Origin: Tomocerus qinae
Taxonomy: Eukaryota; Arthropoda; Collembola; Entomobryomorpha; Tomoceridae
NCBI GenBank assembly: GCA_020055645.1
Contig: CM034546.1
Span: 89,714,001-89,778,000, forward strand
Direction of reading: 5' to 3'
DNA length: 64,000 bases
The notes under the pieces are model-generated. The model saw nothing but the letters and a program-made list of their open reading frames with translations, was not told where the DNA came from and ran no database searches. Below are positions 38,283 to 49,600 of this stretch, piece by piece. The translations under genes and the position numbers were made by a program. The first letter of the stretch is position 1. Every line of letters begins with the position of its first letter.

Positions 38283-40331
38283 TTAGTCTGAATCATCTTC
38301 GTCTTCATCACCCAGGTCGTCGTCATCGTCATCATCATCATCATCGTCGTCGTCGTCATCATCATCGTCATCTTCTTCTCCATCGACTTGTTCATGACCT
38401 TCTCCCTCCTCATCCTGAAAACGAATTGAACAAAGAATTTATATCGATTGTGTTGGCAGAATAAAATTCAAAATGAACGAAAGAATAATGCCTACCTCTG
38501 CTTCCTCATCATCAACTTCTTCGTCGTCGTCATCGTCATCTTCGTCGTCTTCATCATCGTCACTTTCTTGTTTTACTTCTTGCTTCACTTTGGCTGCGGT
38601 CTTTGCAAGAGTTTTCTTTCCTAATTCCTGTTTTGCAGGAGTGGCCTTCTTGGCAGCTTCTGCTTTTGCTGGAGTGGCCCCTTTTGCAACTTCCGCTTTT
38701 GCAGGAGTAGCTTTAACTTTATCTTCCTTCTTGGCAGAATCCTGTGGATTCTGAACGTTTACTCGTCGGAATCTCATTACCATGCTGCTTCCCTTGATTT
38801 CCGCGTTATATTTTTCCTTCAGACTCTACAAAGTAAAGCATAAAAACACACCATGAGTATTGTTAGATAATAAAATCTTTAAAAAACACCAAAACTATAA
38901 AATGAATTTATTAAAAATAAATGCGGATTTACCTCGAGAGCCTCTTCAGTTGTTTTAAAGGATATGAATGCAAACTTGGTATGATTTCCAGATGTTTTTC
39001 CTGGATTATGTTTTCGTGGATTCATTACATGGTCGGCCTGAGGGAAAAACTGTACTAAATCGTCACGTGTCACTTCCATCGACAAGTTAGTGATATACCT
39101 GACAAATAACGACAATAATATTAATAATCTAAATGGCAAGAAGTTTAAAACCCGAGTCTAAATTATTAGTAGCATGCACTTTGCTTTCGACTGTGTTGTA
39201 AAAGCTTACAATGTAAATGGATCGATTGTGGATGCGTTACTGAATGCCTTGACTTCGAAATCATTGCGTTCTTCGATTGTAATTTTTCCTCCTCCGAAAC
39301 CTATTTTCTTTAAGTTTTCTATTTCTTTCTTAATATTACTTTTAGGTTTCAAAACAATTAAGAAAGTTCTAAAAAACAAAATATACCAAAATTAAATTTC
39401 ACCAAGAAAAATGAGTTATTTTATTTTGCAACTGTCAACTCTTTGTTTGTTTACTGATGCAGAAATAACAATTACCTGGGCTCAATAGGTTTAGGGAAAA
39501 TAGCATTTTCAATAGCTCCAGACCACTTTCGGACCGATTCTTGTGAGATAGCTTCATCGGGCAATCTAACAGTCAACACGCGACCTTTTTCAAGGACCAA
39601 ATCCTGCTCGAGTTTCAAAGCTCTAGCTCTGCTTTCTTCGGTACTTACTTTCTCACTCAATTTCTGCTCCAGAATAGAAAATCACATATTAAAATAATAA
39701 ATAAAGTATATATTACTGATTATCGAAGAATAAAATGCCATTTGCAAATTCATTCCTAACCTGTTGCAAACGCTGATAACGATTCTTCTTAGCCTTGGCC
39801 TTTTTAAAATCACTGTTCTTAAAATTATTCTTCGGCTGATCATTGGCCGGCTTTTTGCCCTTCTGATTAGCGTTACCAGGCTTATTTTTCTGTTTATTCT
39901 TCTGTTTCTGGATAGGGTGGTCATTCTTTTGAATCTTGTTCAATGGACCCTTACCATTTTTGACGACATCGATTTTCATCTTCTGTGGGGTTTTCGCCTC
40001 CCCATCAGTACCACCACCTGGAGTCTTTTCAAACTTTTTGGGGGTATTCTGTTGCTTTTGTGGAGCTTGAGGTGACTGAGACTTGGGAGTGAACTTTTCC
40101 TTATTTTCAAACTTGGCCTTTTTGGGGGATGGCGTCTGTTTGTTGCCAAAATTATTCGGTGTTTTTGGCGTGTTGGGCATGGACTATAACAAAAACATTC
40201 AAAATTTACAAATTTATTTACACCTTATTATACAAATATTAACAGATTGACATTTCTTCGCAAAGAAATGAAACTATTAGTGACTATAATTAAAGGAAGA
40301 TTACCTTGCGTTTATTCTTCTCGACGACCAT
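38283..40331 (-). CDS. Nucleolin-like RRM protein with polyacidic C-terminus, 474 aa
   Basis: Exons (minus): 40331-40305, 40183-39761, 39663-39476, 39368-39210, 39098-38933, 38825-38496 and 38414-38283; phases agree, 474 residues. The N-terminal 150 residues are Lys/Gln/Pro-rich with TPK repeats (disordered, nucleolar-targeting type). A degenerate RRM follows (VLTVRLPDEA ... TFLIVLKP), then a good RRM with RNP2 LYITNLS and RNP1 KFAFISF, the latter spanning exons 4-6. After it come three ATPAKAE/ATPAKQE repeats, an acidic block of about 30 Asp/Glu, and a last exon that is almost wholly Asp/Glu (longest Asp-rich run about 20). ATPAK repeats and long acidic stretches are nucleolin hallmarks but normally precede its RRMs. 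A role in rRNA transcription or processing in the nucleolus is inferred. Drosophila modulo is another candidate relative. Confidence 0.75.
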
Positions 40332-43300
40332 TATTGATAAATTTACTTTGAAATTTTAGGAAAATTAAGGACGACGAAAATATTGTTTGTACTTGGCGAA
40401 AGAGAAACAGCAACTGAAAGAGAGATACGGAGACGGTGTGGGATTCAGATCGGCGTGGTAAAGATGCAGCATGCGATTCACTACGGCGCCTCTTTTCCCT
40501 CCTACCACCAAACACTTGGCTTTTACTGGAATGTAAACCAACCATTTGCCTTTCCTCTCCGTACATTCAAATGCATATTATCATCATAATCATAGTTCAG
40601 GTAGTTCACTCACGCTGAACAGATTGCTCTGGAGAATCCATTCCAGAATTAAAACTTAATTTCCTACAACAGTGTATAGTGTATTTGTGACTGTGCACTC
40701 AAACGACGTGTATTCAATCTTCAATCACAGAATCCAACCGTTACTCCGTGTATTGAAACAAAGAGATCCTATTATTGTCATTTTTGTCATCATTAAAAGC
40801 ATTTACATGAAAAGATTGCCTTTTGGGAAAAAGCTACTTTTTGGGATATTTGCTCTTGCTATATGAAATTTGCCTACGAGCTACTGCGTTATTGAGATTG
40901 AACTTGACGTTGTTACTACTACAAACCTCATTTCCACATGACAAAATGACCATTTTCTATAACTTTTATAATATAAAATACAAATTGCAATTTATTTTTT
41001 AATTAATTTAAAATACCAAAAAGTAACCATAAAAGCAAACCTTTTTGCTAATTTTGATGGTACAGGCAAGCGAAAAGACAAAAACCCAAAGTTCTATTTC
41101 ATGCTCTGCTCATACTCATTTTGATCATGGGTATTATATTATAACGAGTTTGCCTTTACCTTTGATTTGTGTTTTGTGCTATCAATGTATCAATTAGTGG
41201 ATGACTGTAGAACTGAAATGACGCAGAAATTTGACTGCAAATGGAAAATTCTGGTCGACTTGAATGATATTGCTGATAATTTACACCGCATAGTGAGATC
41301 ATCATTCTTTGCATAAAACAGTGATAATCTTTGATTAATGTATAAGGGACTTAGTTGGTAAACGAAACACAACCAAATCCGTCTAATTACGGATTCTTTG
41401 CCAATTCTATTACGCCATTATTATGGTGGGCGTGTCGGTATAGTACATTTTAATTTTAAACTGCCTAAGCGCACGTAAATTTTGTAATAATTAATTTTCG
41501 AATAATAGGCAGGGATGAGAGTGAAAAATTATTCCAAAAATTGTGGATATCATAGATTTTAGTAGATTAGTGGTCATTCATGTTAGAGTCATTACAGCAG
41601 GTTACCATGCGTTGAGGATTTCTATCGAAATGTCTGGTATCGACACAGTTTTGATTTTCACTTTATTACACTCATCACTATATAAGGGTCATCAATCATC
41701 ATCGGATCAGGTTGTCAATACTTTGATTTCGGTGCACTTATCAGTGCATTAAAAATTAAAGATTAAAACCTGGGTTGATACTGAATGGAAAATATTCCAC
41801 AGAAACTGCATGTGTTCCAGTTCCAATTTGGACTTCATATTTTCAATCTTGTTTCTACGTTTGGCAATTTCGAAATTTTGAAAACTGAACGTTCCTAAAG
41901 ACTGGATTTAGGATTTGGAGTAAGGCCTTAAACAGCTGATTCTCAAAAAACTCCCTGCACTTTCAAACTAACAAACGTCCTAAAGACTTCCCCCTTTTGG
42001 GGCATTGTTCATTAAAACGCAATGCGGTAATGACCCCAAAAGTAGAATTTGCTAGATACAAAAACTACTAAATCGAAGACTTACATAAGATAGCCTTCGA
42101 GGTCAGCTGCTCTTCCCAAATTTTCCGACAGTGGAAATTCCCTAAAATTATTTGTATAGTATGCCCATAAAAATGTCATGCCCTTTTACCACTTCTATAC
42201 AGTAAAATAATTATTGTCACATTTCATGGTTATTTTTTATTATAGGAAATGAAAGGGGAGGGAAAAGTTGAAAACAAAAAAATAAAGTCGGTGGGAAAAT
42301 GGAAAATACATCCAAAGTCTACAAGATGCAGGCGAGCGAGGCCATAATTCTCTCTAATTCTCACTTTTTTGTAATTTTCCACTTTAGTGTTTTCTATTTC
42401 CCATTTATCCCATTTCCCAGTATTTTCCACTTTAGTGTTTTCTATTTCCCATTTATCCCATTTCCCAGTATTTTCCACTTTTTTGCCATTTTCCAGTAAT
42501 TCCCACCGTTTTGCCATTTTCCAGTAATTCCCACCTTTTTGCCATTTTCCAGTAATTCCCACGTTTTTTTACCATTTCCCAATATTTCCAACTTATTTAA
42601 TCAACACACAATAATAATACAACAATGGCTTCATTTTTCACATTAGAAATCATCTACTTCAACATTTTAAAATTGTCTTCCCGATTGAGAGAGTAATTTA
42701 CAAATCCAATTTATTGATTGATGAAGAAAATATTATTCTTAAAAATTGTACATAGTTAAAATTTTCACTACATTACATTGACCATACAATATATTTTACA
42801 TGTAGTATGAATATTCGATACTTTTGAATACTAAAATTAGATTAGTGGGATCATTATTCATTGCCCCATTATTTTTTGTCACAATTTTTATTTGTGTGGC
42901 ATTTCGCATATTTTGCACTCAATACAGCCTTAATATAATTAGGTTTCAACGTAAGGTAAAAGGTAAAAAATATGTAAGCAAAGTAATATGTGGGAACATA
43001 ATCGTGATTGAGGATATTGAATTGAGTATAATATTAGCATACAAGTTATGTACGAGTAAAGAGGATGAGTTATCTGCAAATAATATACGTAGATCATATA
43101 ATTAGACTGGGCCCTAAAAGAATGCTTTTATTATTGAAGTCATGGTTGGAGATAATCTTTCCCTTGATTACCTTCCCTACTCAATTAACCTGACAGTGAA
43201 CAATTCGATTACGTGACTGTTTATGATTACTACGATTAGATATAATATTATATAGTTAGATGTATACATGTCAATTCGGGAGAAGATGCTGTAATAATTA

Positions 43301-43623
43301 TTATTGTCTAACATGTAACGCTGAAAACCTTACCCTTACCAGTCCAATTAATTTATGTCGGAATAATACGCAGATATCACTGTAATTTATCGCTAATACT
43401 GTTCGTGCGAATATGAATTGAATCGGAATCATATATAAATACACTTAGATAAGTATTTGGCTGATTGCAACTGCACGAATGACATAGATTGTAGGGAATG
43501 TAAAGCATCGCGACCAAGATAAGATAAGGCTATTGAAGGGTAAATTAATATGACAATGAAATCCATTTGTAATTTGTTTCTCGAACGAATAAGTCAAAGG
43601 AGAAAATATATAATAACGGGAAT
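40332..43623. other. Intergenic, with simple tandem repeats
   Basis: A 3.3-kb gap. 40380-40620 is probably promoter or 5' sequence of the RRM gene. Tandem repeats sit at 42382-42562. A 93-residue open frame at 42824-43105 begins with TTG, has no ATG and shows no family features, so it is not called. The last 200 bases before 43624 lead into the mucin-like gene. Confidence 0.5.
42382..42562. repeat. Two adjacent minisatellites (48-bp and 28-bp units)
   Basis: Two near-identical copies of a 48-base unit (CCACTTTAGTGTTTTCTATT...) run from about 42382 to 42478. They pass directly into three copies of a 28-30-base unit (GCCATTTTCCAGTAATTCCC) to about 42562. Both units share the TTTTCCA core, suggesting one array that diverged in steps. 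Non-coding. Confidence 0.8.
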
Positions 43624-46600
43624 ATGAATCATCTAATTTTGGTCCTGGTGGTCGGGTTATTTATTCCTTCGGCTTTTCCCCGTAAGAATATTTTTCCAAA
43701 ATCACAAATCAGGATTTTTGAAAAAAACTTTGATTTAACTGTCTTTAACTTTATCTTAAACTAATTTTTTTGTTTTGCTTTGCACATTTTCTACACGATA
43801 CAGAAGAATGTACAATAACCTCCGAACTAGTGGATAATAATACAATTATCATTGGGACTAGCGGTGACCCTATAGATGAAGATGATCCTGGTGACATTCT
43901 TTGGTAAGATTATATAAATTATGTTGAACTTACTAATAATAAATATTTATTGCTGATTTAGTAGTCCGAAAAACTATGCCATTCTTTACTCTACATTATT
44001 TTTGAATGTACACATTAACATTTGTAATTTAATGTAACTTATACTAAGCTGATATTTACAATTAGGAGAGGAACTATGAGTTCCAAAGGAGGTAGTGTGA
44101 CAATAATAGTCCATCCCCCAGGTGGAAATGCAGACGATTTACTCGACTACACATTTCCGGGAGACAATGACTTCATTATAGGCGCAGGACCGGAATTTGG
44201 AAATTACATAGACAAGTATCAATATGTTGGAGAAATATATATCGTTATAGAGGTTCGGTGTGCAAATGGTGTAGCTGTTCCCCCAATATTTATCAAGATT
44301 TTTATAGAACCAAAGAACAACAAACTTCCTACATTCGATCCTACATCCATGTCCATTGACAACATTAAAGTACCATGGAATACAGACATCCCCCTAAACT
44401 ACGAAATTCCACTGGTGGTTACCGATGAGGATTATTCTATCGGTGTGCTTGAAAGTGTAACTACGACTGGTGATTTTCGGATTGTGTGGGACAACACGAC
44501 AGGAGATGTGAAATTGTTTTCTACAAAAGAGATTTTCGAAACCACGAACATAAATATTATTGCTAGTGATGGCGATAGCAGCCACGACGGAATCTTGCCC
44601 GTGAGCATAACTGTATCCGGCACAAATAATTATTGTCCTCCTGTATTTATCGATACTGTGGGCTTACCTGTAAGTCATTACTTAAAAGATGAGGCTCCGA
44701 CCGACTTAAAGATAACCCAATTTAAAGCAGATGACACGGATAAAGCTGGTGTTAACATTCGTTATTCTACTACTAATCCCAATGTTACAATTGACCCAAT
44801 TGAACTAACAGTTTCCTTTAATGACACATCTTTTCTTCCCGGGCCTAATCAGTTGCCTTATTATTTCGAAATAACCGCCGCAGAGGAGGTTCCCTCGGGA
44901 CAACCATCGAAGGAGTCTAAAGTCCTGGTTCTTCTAGATTATCCCTTGGATTCTCAGGACATTTTCAAAGAAAAGTTTTATAAAATTCGCGTCCCTGCTG
45001 GCCTTGGGTTAGGAGAGGAGGTGGGACCTATAGAATTGAATGGGGATATTAAATTTCTGGATGGTTTAGATACATTTTTTAGAATACAAGGAAAGCAAAT
45101 ATTTCTTCAGAGTAGGCCAGGAGAAGACGACGATTTACCCAATGATGTTCACGTCACCTCAGTTGTCCCTGATGTTGTTGGTTCAAGTGATTCAACACAA
45201 CATGCCACTCTCGTTTTCATATTCGGTAATTTGATTTGTCATGTATAGTATATTATATACTTTTTAAAAACGGACAATGATTTGTTTAATCCTCTCCTCA
45301 CCCACAAACTACTGATCACATCTAATGTTACTCCTCTAATTCAAGGTGACGGAAGAGAGATCACGAGCATGTAATGCATAGTTCTTCGAAACAAAATGCA
45401 AAAAATCGAAGCAAATTTTGAATTTTTTTTCTATTTGTGGCCTGCCCTTGATAATTAACTGCTCTTTAGCATGATTTAAGATATTCCTATTTTCCATATT
45501 TAGTTTGAGATACTAATTAATGAGAAATGGTAAAAAAGTGGAAAAGGCAGTGGAGAATAGCTGTATATCTCATTTTCCCCTCACTTGGCTTTTTGTTTGG
45601 GTTCAGTCTATTCAGATTTAGACCCAAATAATAACGATGTAAATGTACATATAGTAAAAAATGTATACTTACTAAAAAATACAATTCGATTTTTCACAAT
45701 CGTTCACATGCTTTCTTATCTTTAGTGGCCGGAAAATTCCCGACAAAGACAGGCTTATCCCGCAGCCCACCGCCACCCAAATTGAGTTGCCGACGTTGCC
45801 CTATAATATAACCTCTAATTAGATCAATTATTATTCATTCCTTTTGAACCGTGAGACTCCTTGTACTAGAAATCCCAGATGTCCTTAAAACTGAGTTATA
45901 TTGATTAAAAGTTCTAACCAATACGGAGAAATTGGTTTCGGTTGGAGTCCAATAACCAAAAAAAATGGTTTCGGTTGGACTCCAATAACCAAAAAAATGG
46001 TTTCGGTTGGAGTCCAATAACCAAAAATAATATACAATCGCTACGGACGCAAATTTTTTTGGTGTTTTGAGAAAAAAATCTCTGATTGTATTCGTCAGGC
46101 GTCATATACACTATTCTCTATTTTGTTTCAGAAAAATCGGACTCGACAACAACAACTACTGCTACCACCATCACAACAGCCCCAACAACGACAGGTAAAT
46201 AACGAATCGCAATTAATTAGAAAATCAGAAAATCTAGAATTAGCTTTTCAGAAATCTCAAACTAAGTGATATAATGAATTTATATGGCCGTGGGCGGTTT
46301 CAGAGTCCGGTGGTGGAACAACAACAACAGGCTGTGACTGTGATTGTACCCCTACAAGTATGCTCTTCATTTTTCGTGTTTTTCTTATTTATAATCTATA
46401 TCTTCTTAGGGACACTTAGTTTTAATTTGTGCAGCAATTGTAGCAACATATCTTAAAATACATCTTAAAGACTAAAGTCTCTAAGATGGGGCATGGGGCA
46501 CATCACCCGCGGCACCCTAAAATCTTAAATTTAAGAGTTTGGGAGTATGGTGGACTATACTCTAAGTAGGGTCTTGTTTTGTCGTCTTGTCCTTGCCGAT

Positions 46601-49600
46601 CATAATTCTTGATTTATCCAAGGCCGCAGCGAGGGGGGGGGCACCGGGGCACGTGCCCCCCTCCGAAATTGAGAGAAATAAAGAAATTTTTGTCTAAAAT
46701 TGCAAAAATTCGATAAAATTAATTTTTTCTCGGTGCCCCTCCCGAATTTATTTTCTGGCTGCGGCCCTGGATTTATCTACTTACAGGATTTATACTTTGG
46801 TACTAGAAAATTGTTAATATTTTTGACAGCTAAATAAGCATTAGATAAATGTTGATATAAAATCAATTCACTTCTTCACTCCCGAATGTCCTGCACCAAC
46901 CACACCCTTTGAATGTTCGACTGTCACTACTACAGAGGAATCGTGCCCGCCTGCCCTGTGAACCGACTCCTCCAGATATTCAACCTATTTCTTGCTTTCC
47001 TTCATTGTTTTTGGTCATAACCATAATCATTTTACTCTATCAACGAACAACATGACAGGTTTCTTTAATTAAAATAATTTAATTATAACAACAATCAATT
47101 TATTACTCATTAATTACAGCTCCAGCTGAGTGTTCAACAACCACCACACCTTCAGACGGTTCAACCACCACACCTTCAGACGGTTCAACCACCACACCTT
47201 CAGACGGTTCAACAACCACACCTTCAGACGGTTCAACCACCACACCTTCAGACGGTTCAACCACCACACCTTCAGACGGTTCAACCACCACAACATGTCA
47301 ATGTGAAACCACACCACTCCGTAAGTCCCATTTACTTTGTTTCTGTGATGTCATACTGGGGTATGTTTGTCTGTAGTACGCTATAAAGTGCCTACGTAAG
47401 TTGGTGTTCCAACATTCAGAATACCTAAAGTGGAGATAATGATGACTTGATATCTTAATGAGATAGTTGACATTTGAAGCACTCAAAGCATAATGCATTC
47501 TTTTGCTAAAAGATCCATCCTACTTCAGGCCACAATTTTTCATTTCATCTTTCGATTGATATCAAACTTTTCTTGGAAATCGGATCCTCACTACGATTCG
47601 ATTCGAAACTGCGGAGCCGAAAATTATTTGTTTATCCAATCGAAAGTCAGTGAAAGTCGTAGTCGCAGTCGGTGAAAAATTGTAGTCCAATGATTGGAGG
47701 ATTCTTTTAATGCAATGATTATTGAAGTATCTTTTTTAGATGCCCATCATTGACAACACTCCTTAAATGGTGTATTGCAATTGAAGACACTCGACTCGAG
47801 TGAAAGTTGTCACGATACCAGCCATTCAGGCCACTGGCATTATTATTTAATTAATTCTAGTGGTTCAATTTAATTTGTTAATTTTCAAAGAGACAGAGTG
47901 TACGTGTGTGTACTAACAAAAGGTAGAGAGGTAAGAGGATCAAAACCTAAAAAATTAAAATGTACCAACAGTACAAGTTCATTCACTTTACAAGTGCAGT
48001 AAGTTTAAATCTAAATCATTTTTTGCATGCAGTTCGCAAAGTAAGTGTTCTAACCCTAGAATTTAGTTATGCTCTTAGTATACTAAACTACTCAAATCAA
48101 AACGGAGCGGAGCATCGCAAATATTTTATTCACAGTACATAGAATTTGGCAGTTTATAACTAAACTAAACACACGATTAAAAGTCTGGTCCACCTCTTTC
48201 CGAATGAATGTAGTGAGTGGCAATACCTTTCCTTAAATGTTACTCACAATCATAAGACAGAACTCTGACCCCTTTCTCCCTTTCGCCGTAAACAGCTAGG
48301 CCAACACCCTGATGACTGCCAATATATGATAATGTGAAAATGAATGCTCATAAAAATGTAAACCTAAATTTCAAATGTAATTTGATACATTTGGATGGTT
48401 TTTGACATAAGTATGGGAATGGTTTTCGTATGGTGGGAATGTGTACTATAAGAAGATCGTGGGGTCATTACTATATTTTACTAATATATATACACCGGCC
48501 ACCCTCGCTCGCCAGCACTAGCAACATAGAATAGGAACATGAAGGTACAAAATTGGAAGATAGTCTTATGACAATTATGGTTTGTATATTAACCATGGAA
48601 TTGTTTTGTTGCAGCAATAACAACCACTCCATGTCCGTTTGATTGTAGTGAATGCACTTCAACTTCAACATCACGTAAGGAAACAATAAATATAAATCCT
48701 AAAGCCCTTTGTATTTGTTTTGGTACTACTTCTTTAAAATGGGTAAAAGAAGACTTAGAGAAATGCTATACGTACAAAAGCGTCTTATTCCAAACTATAA
48801 ATCCATAAAAGCACTTTATTCTGAAAATGGATATTTATTTTTGTGGCAAATGTCATGTATATTCTAATTCCCACCGAAGTGAAAATTCGGCGAAAGTTTT
48901 ATTGTTAGTTAGTATAACGAAAGGGAAAGTAGGAGGCTTTCTTTTCATATACGGCGTGCGTGGCTTCGGTAATACAAGGAGACGTAGAACTGGAACCATA
49001 ATGCATGGCTTTATTGAAATGTGGTCAACTTTTTATCTCTCAATAAAAACTATTATTTCAGCGACCACGACTAGTTTTACTACAACTACAACCGACGACA
49101 GTAGCAGCTCTACTACAAGTAATTCCAATTATTATCTTTGTTTCCATAAGCCATAAACCTAGACTAAAATACTGATAAACCAACAAATTTTTCAAGCTCA
49201 GTTTCGGGGGGGGCTAACATGTCGTATAGATGTTATATATTCGCGCGTAGCGCGAAAATGTTTGGCATTTTTTGACGAAAATGAGTCTAAAATGGCAAAT
49301 AATCGCACGGAGCGTGAAATTTTTGCTATTTTTTCTTCGATTTAAACGGTGGCTTCAGCCCGTAAAGCCCCCCCTCAATACGCCCGTGTATTTTATTACA
49401 GCTGGTTCAGGTGAGCCTACTACTCCATGTGAACCCTGTACATCTACCACTATCGGTACTTAAATAACCATTTTCTATCTTATTATGGGACTGTTTTATT
49501 CACATTGCATCATGCGTTTTTAATTTTTATGTCAACAAGGTACAACGGAATGTCCATCTACAGTTGTTACTTCTGAGCCCTGTGAATTCACCACAACAAC

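Noticed and set aside
38473..38754. Plus-strand Ser-rich open frame
   Set aside because: Complement of the acidic and ATPAK-coding tract of the minus-strand RRM gene.
42824..43105. 93-residue open frame with hydrophobic start
   Set aside because: It begins with TTG, has no ATG near its 5' end, lies in AT-rich intergenic DNA, and shows no splice or family support.
47103..47317. Minus-strand open frames made of VVEPSEG-type repeats
   Set aside because: They are shadows of the plus-strand coding minisatellite.
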